Shown here in pieces: positions 1 to 8,872 of a stretch of 64,000 nucleotides of DNA. The DNA is taken from NCBI RefSeq assembly GCF_002150685.1, contig NZ_MSSW01000003.1, forward strand, positions 62,001 to 126,000. Reading direction: 5' to 3'. The notes under the pieces are model-generated. The model was not told the origin of the DNA and made no database searches. It was given only the letters and a program-made list of their open reading frames with translations. The position numbers were made by a program, and so were the translations under genes. Every line of letters starts with the position of its first letter. The first letter of the stretch is position 1. Source of the stretch: Algoriphagus antarcticus (lineage in GTDB: Bacteria > Bacteroidota > Bacteroidia > Cytophagales > Cyclobacteriaceae).

Positions 1-872
1 GCCAGAATTTAAATAATCCAAGCAAAATTTTATTCAACCAGACGGAGTCTGAATATGCATTAGGTACTAAAAATAGTATCACAATTGTGGTCCCTCCTGG
101 AGCAGATCTGGGTGTTAACTCTATTACTCTTGTAAACAAGGGGGGTAATTCCAATATCATGACCTTTGAAGTACTAGAAGATACTAGAGTGGTGGATTCT
201 GGGCCGCCTAAACTCGTGAGTTTGTATCCTTCTAATAATTTCATAAAGTATCCTTTATTGATTTATGGTGAGAATTTGTCAGCTTCACGGGTCACTTTCA
301 ATGGCGTTCCTTCTCCAGTATATACAAATAATAGAAATGTGGTGACAACTACCATCCCTGATGGCTTACCTTCTGGAATAGTTAAATTAAAAATAATAAC
401 ACCAAAAGGCGAATCAAATACATTTGATTTTACAGTATCTGGCCCTCCTCCAGCTGGAGTGCCTGTGGTTAACTTTTCCATAGTTGCAGTTCCTCCTCCA
501 GCCTACGTTCCCACTATTTCTAATAACTGGTCATGTGGTTTATTTAACATAAAGACTGTTAATCAAACTGTAGTAAATGGCACAATTGAAATAAAAGGAA
601 CATTTGACGATCTTAACCTAATCGATGCTAATGGAAATTCATTTATAGAAGGATATTACGAGTTTAGCTATGATAAGGGGAAGAAATATAACTCCTTAAA
701 CTATGTGCAAATTAAAAACAAAAATACTGGCGAAATCTGGGCAGGTCAATTTTCATCAGAATATGTTAACCCATGTATTCTCAAAATGATACTAGTATCA
801 TCAGTTTCAGGGGAGGTTTTCGAATGTGATTTCGATAGGAGAGTCAATGGGGTGGATAATTGTGATAACTGA
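1..872 (+). CDS. IPT/TIG-domain surface protein, C-terminal part (5' end outside window)
   Basis: The reading frame is open from base 3, so this is the 3' part of a longer gene; the GTG at 87 is not a believable start. The visible part has a clear IPT/TIG immunoglobulin-like domain, from about PKLVSLYPSNNF to the NTFDFTV strand, with the typical 'G.NL..S.V.FNG' pattern. A second, partial Ig-like strand pattern lies before it (ITLVNKGGNS). The last 130 residues form an unrecognised domain rich in Asn, Gly and aromatic residues. Such proteins in Bacteroidota are secreted or surface-bound and TIG domains bind glycans or other proteins; the signal peptide would lie upstream, unseen. It converges tail-to-tail with the next gene with one base between the stop codons. 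Function is not assigned beyond the domain. Confidence 0.75.
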   Translation, partial: QNLNNPSKILFNQTESEYALGTKNSITIVVPPGADLGVNSITLVNKGGNSNIMTFEVLEDTRVVDSGPPKLVSLYPSNNFIKYPLLIYGENLSASRVTFNGVPSPVYTNNRNVVTTTIPDGLPSGIVKLKIITPKGESNTFDFTVSGPPPAGVPVVNFSIVAVPPPAYVPTISNNWSCGLFNIKTVNQTVVNGTIEIKGTFDDLNLIDANGNSFIEGYYEFSYDKGKKYNSLNYVQIKNKNTGEIWAGQFSSEYVNPCILKMILVSSVSGEVFECDFDRRVNGVDNCDN

Positions 873-873
873 T

Positions 874-1821
874 TTAATCTATTAACACTCTTATACTTAA
901 AGAAATGTTGTCATAAGAGTAATAGTTTTTACCTCCAACTTCTTTTGCATAATAAACGTTGAGTGCATAATTCTTAGAATGCTGATATTGCGTGCCAAGG
1001 CCAAGTTGAGTTGTTCCTGCATTCTTGAAAATACTCTCATTTGATCGGATTTGCACGTGATTGCCAAACCCGAAGAAAATTACTTTTTGAGTTGCCAGAT
1101 AACTTAGAAAAAGCGAAAATGGGAATATGTAAATATTGGAGCTTTTCTTATTATTAATCCCATATTGCATACCGATCTGAGAAAACAAGAATAGTTTTTT
1201 GGTGATTGGTTGATTATAAAATATTTGAGCATTAGCGTAGACTTGTTCCAACCCAAACAGATAACTATAGTCAGATTTTCCATAGGTAGGAAACCAAGTG
1301 CTCACTTGTATGACAAGATTATAATTCTTCAGGAAAGGCCTCCATCTCATTCTTGGGCCAATAGAAGTAACAGTTAAGCCAGTGGAAATGTCAGGGTACT
1401 CTTTTTTGCGGAAAATAGAAGATGGAAAATTATTTGCATTGTTGTCTATATCAACCAATCCTGTATTAATATCTAATCCAAGATTCAGTCGATCACTTTT
1501 AATTCCATAAGTGGCTTGAAGGCCATTTTGTAAATACGTTTGTAGAAAAGGTAAATCATCATTATTCCCAAGGTCATTTCTAAAGCTGCCAGCATATGCC
1601 AGTGAACTAAAGAAAACAATTTCGATTTCGCCACTATTAATTACAATCGAAGAAACAGCAGGGATTAGTTGTCTATATTTGGCTATGGAATCTTTTAATA
1701 CGCTGTATTTTTGTTCAATCTTATCGGAATCCTTTGCGGAATCCAATAAGATTTTATCCTGACCAAAACTAGTAAGGATAATGAAACAATAAATGATGGA
1801 CAATAGACCTAAATGTTTCAT
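874..1821 (-). CDS. Hypothetical outer-membrane-like protein with signal peptide
   Basis: The 315-residue product begins with a Sec signal peptide (MKHLGLLS... ending near TSFGQ), so it is exported. The mature part alternates short polar and aromatic strands with Gly/Asn turns (for example LFLFSQIGMQYGINN and TQLGLGTQYQHSKNY) and ends in a strand, SLSIRVLID. This looks like a small beta-barrel outer-membrane protein, although the final residue is Asp rather than the usual Phe/Trp. I do not recognise a named family. It is a single gene on the minus strand, convergent with the TIG protein and preceded by a long AT-rich gap. Confidence 0.6.
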   Translation of the reverse strand: MKHLGLLSIIYCFIILTSFGQDKILLDSAKDSDKIEQKYSVLKDSIAKYRQLIPAVSSIVINSGEIEIVFFSSLAYAGSFRNDLGNNDDLPFLQTYLQNGLQATYGIKSDRLNLGLDINTGLVDIDNNANNFPSSIFRKKEYPDISTGLTVTSIGPRMRWRPFLKNYNLVIQVSTWFPTYGKSDYSYLFGLEQVYANAQIFYNQPITKKLFLFSQIGMQYGINNKKSSNIYIFPFSLFLSYLATQKVIFFGFGNHVQIRSNESIFKNAGTTQLGLGTQYQHSKNYALNVYYAKEVGGKNYYSYDNISLSIRVLID

Positions 1822-2577
1822 AAAATAATGAATAAAAATTTCTATTTGGTTAGACTTATTAAGCTCATGATTTAGTATATTCAGAAAAGTACTTAGTTTT
1901 CATTCAGCTAAAGTTCATTCATTTTGATGCAATTTTGGGGACTAACTAGTATTGAACTTTAGCTCATATTCCCTACCAACAATTTTATTATTTAAAGGAT
2001 TATGTGTGCCATAAAGAATTGATACTAAAGGCGTAAGTACTTGAAAGTCAAAGCATTTTTATCGGCCGAACCAACTAACGGCTAACCAAAACAACTATTC
2101 TCTAACAAAGAGTAATACTGACTGATTTAATGTTAAGAAATTTACTGATATGAATTTAATTTTTTTTACTGAAAAAAGTATATTCATATTCGGATATCTT
2201 CAAATAATCAAATGGAAATAATGGTTCAAATGGTTTGTGAAGTTGGCATACTTAAGTATTAGAGACCTATACCATGAGATTGTGGAGCTTTTGCTCAAGT
2301 TTTTCTTTAGAATTTATCTGCGAGATTAGCTATAACTATACCTGAAGAAGATCTGCATAGATCTAAAAACTGCAAGAATTTTACTAAACCCTATGAATTT
2401 ATTGAAAGAGTTTAGGTGAGTCTTCGTCCTACTCCACTAAGTTGTTATGATTTATTCTTTAAGTCGAGGTGCTTATCCAATATGATATTTGGTGAAAGTG
2501 AGATCAATTTGTTAGAATTTTTGAACTATTGCTCCGACAAATTCCTTAAAAAAGGATCACTCTGAAAAGCTACTATT
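1822..2577. other. 756-bp AT-rich intergenic region, no gene seen
   Basis: Both strands are broken by stops and no conserved protein fragment, tRNA or clear terminator is visible. The stretch separates the divergent outer-membrane-like gene and the EamA transporter, so it must hold both promoters. Its length and very low GC compared with the neighbours suggest decayed sequence, but I cannot identify the origin. Confidence 0.4.
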
Positions 2578-3414
2578 TTGAAGATTAACAGTGTCCAGTC
2601 CATGCTTTTGGCTGGAATTTTTTTCGCTCTGATGAATGTCTCTGTCAAGTACATTCCGCATATTCCCGCCATAGAAATTATAGTTTTCAGATCTATTTTC
2701 TCATTGGTTTTTAGCTATTTGGTTTTGAAAAAGCAAAAGGTGAATGTCTTTGGCAACAATAAGAAATGGCTGATTATCCGTGGGGTTGTAGGATCTATAG
2801 GTCTGATTTCATTCTTCTACACGCTTCAAAATATTCCTCTGGCAAGTGCGGTCACTATTCAATATTTGTCTCCGGTCTTTACCACTATCTTCGGAATTTA
2901 CATTCTGAAGGAAAAAGTAAAGCCTATTCAATTCTTATTCTTTGCTATTTCCTTTGTAGGTGTGATCGTCATTCAGGGGGTTGATGCTCGGGTAGATACA
3001 TTCTGGGCAGTAGTTGGGATTATCTCCGCGATCTTCTCTGGCTTGGCCTATAATGTCATCCGCAAGCTTAAGAACACAGAGCATCCTTTGGTCATCATTT
3101 TCTATTTCCCTCTTGTGACGCTCCCATTTGCATTAATTGTCTCAGCTTTTGGTTGGGTGAATCCAGTCGGATGGGATTGGGGGATTTTGCTTTTTATAGG
3201 TATTTGCACCCAGACTGCGCAGTATTTCTTGACTATTGCCTATCAGAATGCCAACGTTTCAAAGGTGGCAAGTCTTACCTATATAGGAATAGTGTACGCG
3301 TTGATATTTGGGTTCTTCTTTTTCGGAGAGACGTTCAATGCCTTAGCTTATGTGGGAATGGGGCTTGTTTTGTTGGGGATTCTACTGAATATGCGGGTGA
3401 AGCAAGTTTCGTAA
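2578..3414 (+). CDS. EamA/DMT-superfamily membrane transporter
   Basis: The protein of 278 residues has about ten hydrophobic helices in two repeated halves, the layout of the drug/metabolite transporter superfamily. The first EamA half covers roughly residues 8-133 (LLAGIFFALMNVSVKYI, SAVTIQYLSPVFTTIFG) and the second about 145-275 (IISAIFSGLAYNVIRKL, SLTYIGIVYALIFGFFFFGE). It lies in the inner membrane; the substrate cannot be told from sequence. The longest frame starts at TTG 2578; an ATG at 2602 (MLLAGIFF) would shorten it by eight residues and is equally plausible. It is followed after 55 bases by pncB on the same strand, so partial co-transcription is possible. Confidence 0.85.
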   Translation: MKINSVQSMLLAGIFFALMNVSVKYIPHIPAIEIIVFRSIFSLVFSYLVLKKQKVNVFGNNKKWLIIRGVVGSIGLISFFYTLQNIPLASAVTIQYLSPVFTTIFGIYILKEKVKPIQFLFFAISFVGVIVIQGVDARVDTFWAVVGIISAIFSGLAYNVIRKLKNTEHPLVIIFYFPLVTLPFALIVSAFGWVNPVGWDWGILLFIGICTQTAQYFLTIAYQNANVSKVASLTYIGIVYALIFGFFFFGETFNALAYVGMGLVLLGILLNMRVKQVS

Positions 3415-3469
3415 ATGAATTGGACAGGAAATTAAAGGAGGTTATTTTTGAGTTAAGCTAAAACGAAAA

Positions 3470-4966
3470 ATGAAAATCACGAAAGATCTATATCAAGGCT
3501 CACTTGCGCTTCTGACAGATTTTTATCAGCTGACCATGGCTTATGCTTATTGGAAGTCAGGAAAAGCTGAGCAGGAAGCTGTGTTCAATCTTTTCTTTCG
3601 AAAGCATCCTTTTCACGGCGGATTTACCATTGCTGCTGGGTTGGATTATATAGTGGACTATTGCAAAAATTTCCAATTTAGCGAGGAAGATTTGAGTTAT
3701 CTGGCTACGATGAAAGGCAAGGGTGATCAGGTGTTATTTGAAAGTGGATTTTTGGATTACCTCCGGGAAATGAAATTCAGCTGTGATATCGATGCAGTGG
3801 AAGAAGGAACGGTTGTATTTCCCAATTCACCTTTGGTGCGCGTGAAAGGCCCACTGATCCAATGTCAATTACTAGAAACGCCACTTTTGAACATTATCAA
3901 TTTCCAAACTTTGATCGCCACCAAGGCTGCAAGAATTAATCTGGCTGCGCAAGGAGAACCAGTTTTGGAATTTGGTCTACGCCGTGCTCAAGGAATTGAC
4001 GGTGGTTTGGCTGCTTCGAGAGCAGCGTATATAGGCGGTTGTACTTCCACGAGTAATGTGATGGCAGGAAAGCTTTTTGGAATACCGGTATCCGGTACGC
4101 ATGCACATAGCTGGATCATGTCTTTCGAAACCGAAATGGAAGCATTTGAAGCCTATGCTGATGCTTTTCCAGATCAATCTATTTTCCTAGTCGATACCTA
4201 TGACACAGTAAATGGAATCAAGAATGCCATCAAAGTTGGAAATGCTTTGCGAAGCAAAGGCAAAGAAATGGTCGGTATCCGGATCGATTCCGGTGACTTG
4301 GCCTATTTCAGTAACGTGGCAAGAGAAATGCTCGATGAAGCAGGTTTTCCTGAGGCGAAAATAGTCGCTTCCAATGATCTCGACGAAAGTATCATTACTT
4401 CTCTGAAAGGACAGGAAGCTTCTATCAATGTATGGGGAGTAGGGACGAAATTGGTGACCGCTTTTGATCAGCCAGCATTGGGTGGAGTTTATAAATTGTC
4501 TGCGATCAAAGATAAAAATGGTACTTGGGTTCCCAAAATCAAGCTTTCGCAGCAATCGATAAAAATCAATATTCCCGGATTACATACGGTAAAGCGTTTT
4601 TTTTCCAAGGGAAAAGCAGTTGCAGATATGATCTATCTGGAGTCTCAGGAACTTGACCCGCAGGCAGCTTTAATTATTGATCCAAATGATCCTACGAAAA
4701 GAAAGCGAATGATGCCCGCCTATTATCAGGAGGAAATATTATTGAAGCCAATATTTACTAAAGGCAAGCTGATTTACAAGCTGCCGACAATCAATCAGAT
4801 CAGAGATAGGGTTCAAGATCAGCTGAATTTTTTGGACAAGACACATAAGAGATTGGTAAACCCGCATTTGTATCCGATCGGTTTAGAAGAAAATCTGCAT
4901 CAATTGCGTATGGATTTGGTATTGAAAGCAAAACAAATTGATAATGGCAATGAATCTGAAAAATAG
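3470..4966 (+). CDS. pncB: Nicotinate phosphoribosyltransferase
   Basis: It joins nicotinate and PRPP, with ATP, to make nicotinate mononucleotide in the Preiss-Handler route to NAD. The 498-residue length fits the longer bacterial NAPRTases. The N-terminal TDFYQLTMAYAYW segment, the GTHAHSWIMSF motif (conserved histidines at about residues 211 and 213, the phosphorylated-His region) and the later RIDSGDLAYFS and GVGTKLVTAFDQPALGG phosphate/PRPP-binding stretches are all present. The start ATG follows a purine-rich AAACGAAAA. Its 3' end overlaps the nicotinamidase gene, so the two are translationally coupled and act in sequence: nicotinamide to nicotinate to NaMN. Confidence 0.95.
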   Translation: MKITKDLYQGSLALLTDFYQLTMAYAYWKSGKAEQEAVFNLFFRKHPFHGGFTIAAGLDYIVDYCKNFQFSEEDLSYLATMKGKGDQVLFESGFLDYLREMKFSCDIDAVEEGTVVFPNSPLVRVKGPLIQCQLLETPLLNIINFQTLIATKAARINLAAQGEPVLEFGLRRAQGIDGGLAASRAAYIGGCTSTSNVMAGKLFGIPVSGTHAHSWIMSFETEMEAFEAYADAFPDQSIFLVDTYDTVNGIKNAIKVGNALRSKGKEMVGIRIDSGDLAYFSNVAREMLDEAGFPEAKIVASNDLDESIITSLKGQEASINVWGVGTKLVTAFDQPALGGVYKLSAIKDKNGTWVPKIKLSQQSIKINIPGLHTVKRFFSKGKAVADMIYLESQELDPQAALIIDPNDPTKRKRMMPAYYQEEILLKPIFTKGKLIYKLPTINQIRDRVQDQLNFLDKTHKRLVNPHLYPIGLEENLHQLRMDLVLKAKQIDNGNESEK

Positions 4967-5579
4967 CGTACTACTGATTGTGGATGTACAAAATGACTTT
5001 TTGCCGGGAGGCAAATTGGCAGTTAATAGTGGAGGTGAGGTCGTTCCAGTCATCAATGCACTGCAGGAGCAATTCGATTTCATAGTCGCCACACAGGATT
5101 TCCATCCGGCAAATCATGGAAGCTTTGCTGCAAATCATATGGGTAAAAGCGAGGGAGAGCTGATCGACTTAAATGGTTTACCGCAGATTCTCTGGCCAGT
5201 TCACTGCGTGCAGGGAACTGAAGGAGCCGAGTTTCATGAGGAGTTGAACCCAATCAAGTGGAAGGCTATTTTCCAAAAAGGCAAAAATCCCGAAGTTGAT
5301 TCTTACTCAGGATTCTTTGACAATGCCCAAAGAGAAGATACCGGACTTGGGGATTTTCTGCAAAACGAAGGAATAATGACTGTTTTTGTGACGGGACTTG
5401 CACAGGATTATTGCGTGAAATTCACTGCGTTGGATTCAGTCAGTTTGGGATTCAAAACTTATCTGATCACAGATGCGACCAGAGCAGTAAACCTCTCACC
5501 TGAAGATGGAGGTAAGGCTTTGGATGAAATGAAAAAAGCAGGAGTGAAACTTATCGATAGTACAGCCATACTAGATTAA
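4944..5579 (+). CDS. pncA: Nicotinamidase
   Basis: It hydrolyses nicotinamide to nicotinate and ammonia, feeding PncB. The isochorismatase-fold signature is complete: catalytic Asp in LLIVDVQNDF (residue 14), metal ligands in TQDFHPANHGSF, the Lys region FQKGKNPEVDSYSGF, and catalytic Cys in GLAQDYCVKFTAL (about residue 157). The frame is open from TTG 4938, but ATG 4944 or ATG 4950 fits the family N-terminus better; I chose 4944. This start lies inside the end of pncB (overlap about 23 bases). The thioesterase gene follows after two bases, forming a three-gene operon ended by a strong terminator. Confidence 0.95.
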   Translation: MAMNLKNSVLLIVDVQNDFLPGGKLAVNSGGEVVPVINALQEQFDFIVATQDFHPANHGSFAANHMGKSEGELIDLNGLPQILWPVHCVQGTEGAEFHEELNPIKWKAIFQKGKNPEVDSYSGFFDNAQREDTGLGDFLQNEGIMTVFVTGLAQDYCVKFTALDSVSLGFKTYLITDATRAVNLSPEDGGKALDEMKKAGVKLIDSTAILD

Positions 5580-5581
5580 TC

Positions 5582-6097
5582 ATGTTTGAATATAACTCAG
5601 AGAAGCATTATCCAAAGGAGACAGAAAGCAGAGTTCTGATTAGATTCCAGGATTGTGACCCGCTTAGACATTTGAATAACGCCAAGTATTTCGATTACTT
5701 TTTCAATGCACGGGAAGATCAAGTGCCAAAGCTTTACGGCGTGGAGATGATGGATTTCATCAAAAAATATCAGGCTGCCTGGGTGATATATAATCACAAT
5801 ATTTCCTATGTAAAGCCAGCTATGGTGGGTGAGTGGGTACGGATTAAGAGTCGCATTATCTGGCATAATCATAATACGGTGGTTTTAGAATATTTCATGA
5901 CGGATGATAGCGAGACTCAATTGAAAACCCTATTGTGGACAACGATGCGCTACGTGACACTGGCGGAAGGGAAATCTACAGATCACGCTGGAGCAGTGAA
6001 TGAATTCCTGACGGCGACATCAATGAAAGTCGATATTTCGGGAATTCAGATAAAAGATAGGGTGAAATCACTTTCACAGGAGCTTAGAAAGAGTTGA
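5582..6097 (+). CDS. Acyl-CoA thioesterase, 4HBT hotdog family
   Basis: The 171-residue protein has the 4-hydroxybenzoyl-CoA thioesterase pattern: RFQDCDPLRHLNNAKYFDYFF holds the D..RHLNNA..F active-site helix, followed by VIYNHNISYVKPAMVGEWVRIKS and VLEYFM strands. It probably hydrolyses an acyl-CoA in the cytoplasm; the substrate is unknown. It starts two bases after the pncA stop and is therefore in the NAD-salvage operon, an association whose reason is not obvious. It is followed by a perfect 8-bp hairpin terminator. Confidence 0.85.
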   Translation: MFEYNSEKHYPKETESRVLIRFQDCDPLRHLNNAKYFDYFFNAREDQVPKLYGVEMMDFIKKYQAAWVIYNHNISYVKPAMVGEWVRIKSRIIWHNHNTVVLEYFMTDDSETQLKTLLWTTMRYVTLAEGKSTDHAGAVNEFLTATSMKVDISGIQIKDRVKSLSQELRKS

Positions 6098-6130
6098 CAT
6101 AAATCAAATTTATGTATCTACGCGAACAAG

Positions 6131-6162
6131 ACCTGTACACGAGCGTACAGGTTTTTATTTTT
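6131..6162 (+). terminator. Rho-independent terminator of pncB-pncA-thioesterase
   Basis: A perfect 8-bp stem, ACCTGTAC / GTACAGGT, around a six-base loop is followed by a T-rich tract (TTTTTATTTTTT). It lies 34 bases after the thioesterase stop. Confidence 0.9.
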
Positions 6163-6472
6163 TAAATCATTTAATTTCAGGCACTTATAATTTTTTAAAA
6201 AATTAATATTTACTATTAGTTACAATAGAGTGTAACCTGCATTTTTTCCGAATCAGTAGTAAACTGTGCGGGTGCAATACAATTTCAAGGTAAAGCGATC
6301 ATTTTTAGAACAGTTATCAGTAAGGAATTGAAGTATTAGCCAAATTATATATTGTGCCAAATACAATTTCAATAAAAAGAAGCCCTTCTGAAAATGGCTT
6401 TGAAAGGCCCTTCTGACACAGTTGGTACATGGTTCGCAACAGGGACAAGCATATCTCTAAACCAACAATGTT
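6163..6472. other. 310-bp intergenic region with short direct repeats
   Basis: No gene is seen. ATACAATTTCAA occurs twice (6277-6288 and 6361-6372), as does GCCCTTCTGA (6382-6391 and 6407-6416). The region precedes the small secreted protein at 6473 and should contain its promoter and a 5' leader; whether the paired repeats are regulatory is unknown. Confidence 0.4.
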
Positions 6473-7060
6473 ATGAAAACTCTAATCACATTCGCTCTCG
6501 CTGGACTTTTAGCTACCAGTACTTTTGCCTCCAATGATCTGGAAGATTTGAAAGCAAATTCATCCGTTTACACGAACTATAAGAAGATTTCAGTTCTTCT
6601 CAGTGGAGGTGTCGGTAAAGCAAAAATTGCCATTTATGATATGAGCGGCATCAAACTTCATCAAAGATCTGTCAAAGCAAATGAGGATCTACGTGTTCCG
6701 TACGATTTGAACGGCCTTCCTTGTGCAGAATATCAAGTAGTGATCACTACAGATGAGGAGGAAGTGATCTACACCGTAAAAACTGTCGAGAAAGAGGTGG
6801 AAACGCCGACTGTTTACCCGCTCATGGCTTATGGTAAAAAAGTAAATGATTATACGATTAATCTATTAGTCATAGGATTAGAAGAAGCTGGAGTAGATGT
6901 CAAAATCAAGAGGGTTTCAGATGATAGACTACTTCATGAGGAAATGGTAGATCAGCCAGAAGGATTCCGAAAAGACTACAGATTAAATGGAGTTCATGCT
7001 GAGGATGTCTATATCGAAGTTACTGACGCAAAAGGCAGAACCCGCACAATACATATTTGA
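6473..7060 (+). CDS. Small secreted protein with two Ig-like/secretion-domain-like modules
   Basis: The 195-residue product starts with a Sec signal peptide (MKTLITFALAGLLATSTFA). Two similar beta-sandwich-like halves follow, about residues 30-105 (KAKIAIYDMSGIKLHQRSV, DLNGLPCAEYQVVI) and 110-195 (INLLVIGLEEAGVDVKIK, YRLNGVHAEDVYIEV). Each half has the 'valk..dl.GLpaG.Y.v.i' style seen in Bacteroidota periplasmic Ig-like and T9SS C-terminal domains. I infer a periplasmic or surface protein of unknown function. It is a single-gene unit with a long leader and its own terminator. Confidence 0.6.
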   Translation: MKTLITFALAGLLATSTFASNDLEDLKANSSVYTNYKKISVLLSGGVGKAKIAIYDMSGIKLHQRSVKANEDLRVPYDLNGLPCAEYQVVITTDEEEVIYTVKTVEKEVETPTVYPLMAYGKKVNDYTINLLVIGLEEAGVDVKIKRVSDDRLLHEEMVDQPEGFRKDYRLNGVHAEDVYIEVTDAKGRTRTIHI

Positions 7061-7084
7061 ATTCTAATCCAGCCTCTTGTGTCC

Positions 7085-7116
7085 AAACCCTGAATCGTGA
7101 GATTTGGGGTTTTTTC
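7085..7116 (+). terminator. Terminator of the small secreted protein gene
   Basis: AAACCC-TG-AATC pairs with GATT-TG-GGGTTT across a GTGA loop, with a 2x2 internal loop, and runs into a T-rich tract (TTTTTTCTTTT). Confidence 0.75.
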
Positions 7117-7179
7117 TTTTAGTTTTTTTAACCGAAGACTGCACGAAGGTTTGCGCAGAGAGGGCCAATGCAAAATGGT

Positions 7180-7621
7180 TTAACCACAAAGGACACTAAG
7201 ATTCCGCAAAGGGAACAATCTAATATTAACCTAACTCCTTGATCATTGAGTTTGTAAACCGATCATGAAATACTTTTTTCCATACAATGCGGAAGGGGCA
7301 AAAAATCTTTCGCCGTTACCCATTGGAAGCAGTCTGAGGACTGCATTTCAATTGGTCCAAGTCAGGAGACTTAAACCAGAATCTATGTTTTTCTATGTGA
7401 CTATGTGGTCCAAGATAAAAAGGTTGGTGAGTATACGGAATCTTGCCAGTAGAAAATTTATAGGATCAAAAATTCATAGACACCTTGAATTCTGGTTTTC
7501 TTCGGTCATCGGTCTTCCAACGCATTGACCAAAGAGAATTCGCTTACAGGAAGAAAAGCGTACATACAGAAAAAGGTTTAACCTAGACTGTTTTTACGCT
7601 TTTCTTTGTGGGCTTTGTGGC
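7180..7621. repeat. Pair of inverted ACCACAAAG-type repeats bounding the gap
   Basis: At 7180-7200 the sequence TTAACCACAAAGGACACTAAG appears, and at 7599-7621 the opposite orientation, CTTTTCTTTGTGGGCTTTGTGG. This ACCACAAAG/GACAC sequence type is a common dispersed repeat in Bacteroidota and other phyla (established from general familiarity, not a search). A weaker relative, GACCACGGAGAAGG, is at 60587. Between the two copies lies one copy of the 140-bp TGCCAGTA repeat. The open frame 7265-7528 spans this repeat and is not treated as a gene. Confidence 0.5.
7432..7569 (+). repeat. Dispersed TGCCAGTA-bounded repeat, copy A
   Basis: This roughly 140-bp sequence recurs at 34540, 39701 and 57440. 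It starts with TATACGGAATCTTGCCAGTAG, holds a central region with GAATTC at both ends (CCTTGAATTCTGG and AAAGAGAATTCG), and ends AGAAAAGCGTACATACAG. In this copy the right terminal element is altered (TTACAGGAAG instead of TTACTGGCAG) and a short central GGTC unit is missing. Confidence 0.85.
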
Positions 7622-7627
7622 CGGATT

Positions 7628-8872
7628 TTATTTGCCCAACATATGAGCTGTCAACTCATTCGCGATTTGCTCTAGATCTGTTCCCAGCATCTCTTTGTTC
7701 ACTTGCAACACTTTTTCTCTTTCAAGTTTTGGTAATTGTTCAAAGCCATAAAAAGCTCCTAAAATCCCACCGGCTACTGCGGCTGTAGTGTCATTATCTC
7801 TGCCGTAATTTACGAGAAAAGTGAGTGTTCCCATAAACTCAAAATCTGAATAAATCATAGCTGTGAGTGTCTGAAGCCATATTTCACCTGCATGAAAAGG
7901 CATATCCTGCAGTCTCTCATCTAGCTGCGCAAAAGCAAATTGGAGCGCTTTGCTATCTGGGTGAAGTAGATTTCCCAAAGTGTCTTGCTGTGCCGCTTCG
8001 GAAGAAATCAAGAGCGCATTTTTCAAAATGCTATAAGCTGTTCTACCTACCAACCTGCTTTCAAAGTAATTGGCTGGATCCAAACGTAAGGATGCGAGTA
8101 AATCTTCCTTCGTGGCATTGAGCTTCATTCCAGCTGCTGTCATGGCTGCGGATTGTGCTGAGATGTCTTTGGCATAGCCCAAATCATAAAAAGAAAGTTT
8201 GTAAGCTTCCTGGTATGCCTTTTCTGGATTTCCTGGAAAGAAAGAACCTAAGGTAGGAGAGTACAACAACCCCGCACAAACCATTTCACCTCCGTAAAAT
8301 TTTCCCAGTGAATCAGCATATCCAACCAGATTGTCATCAATAAAAGGCTTACTTACCTTTGCCCATTCTTGCAACCACCCTAGTTTTAATGAAGCTGATT
8401 CAAATGGCTCGGGATCAGTGCTTTTTATCTCCTTAAATTCTTTAGCATAAGACTCATAAGTAGTAAGTATTTGCTTCGCAAAATCCTTCGCATTCAACTC
8501 ATCATGCTTTTGCGTAAGCAGATATGTAGAAGTCAATACCTTCCAGCGCGTATCGTCAGTGGTGCCACCAGCAGGCAGATTGGCTATCCAAATTCCTTCT
8601 GAAGACACTTGACGAATCATGGAGTCAAGGCTTTCTACAAATCCATATTCCAAGTTGATAGCGTCTCGTGACCACATCTCGGTAGGAGCTCCCATCGCGT
8701 CCCCAATGGCTGATCCCACCAGCATTCCCAGTATTTTGTCATGCAATTGTTTCTCTGTTAGTCCCATCTCTGGTACTTGTTCATCAGAAAACTGGATAGG
8801 AATATTGGATGTCTTTTTGCCGCAGGCGGTCAATAGGATAAACAGAAGAAAGACGATGTTCAGGTTTTTCAT
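7628..8872 (-). CDS. ADP-ribosylglycohydrolase-family lipoprotein
   Basis: The 414-residue product has a lipoprotein signal peptide with lipobox LLTAC (Cys at about residue 17), so it is anchored in the envelope. The DraG/ARH fold is shown by GSAIGDAMGAPTEMW, the metal-site GGTTDDTRW and the C-terminal GRDNDTTAAVAGGILGAFYG, which supply the acidic ligands of the binuclear metal site. Family members remove ADP-ribose from proteins or cleave related N- or O-glycosides; an exported one may act on a nucleoside- or sugar-like compound rather than on protein. Its ATG overlaps the stop of the upstream kinase gene by four bases (ATGA), so the two are translationally coupled and likely act on the same metabolite. 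Confidence 0.85.
   Translation of the reverse strand: MKNLNIVFLLFILLTACGKKTSNIPIQFSDEQVPEMGLTEKQLHDKILGMLVGSAIGDAMGAPTEMWSRDAINLEYGFVESLDSMIRQVSSEGIWIANLPAGGTTDDTRWKVLTSTYLLTQKHDELNAKDFAKQILTTYESYAKEFKEIKSTDPEPFESASLKLGWLQEWAKVSKPFIDDNLVGYADSLGKFYGGEMVCAGLLYSPTLGSFFPGNPEKAYQEAYKLSFYDLGYAKDISAQSAAMTAAGMKLNATKEDLLASLRLDPANYFESRLVGRTAYSILKNALLISSEAAQQDTLGNLLHPDSKALQFAFAQLDERLQDMPFHAGEIWLQTLTAMIYSDFEFMGTLTFLVNYGRDNDTTAAVAGGILGAFYGFEQLPKLEREKVLQVNKEMLGTDLEQIANELTAHMLGK

Noticed and set aside
1822..2577. A decayed transposase or toxin-antitoxin pair in the long AT-rich gap
   Set aside because: No frame longer than a few dozen codons and no recognisable motif on either strand.
7265..7528. 87-residue open frame upstream of the ADP-ribosylglycohydrolase
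   Set aside because: It runs through copy A of the dispersed repeat and has low-complexity, unrelated sequence; other copies of the repeat do not keep the frame.
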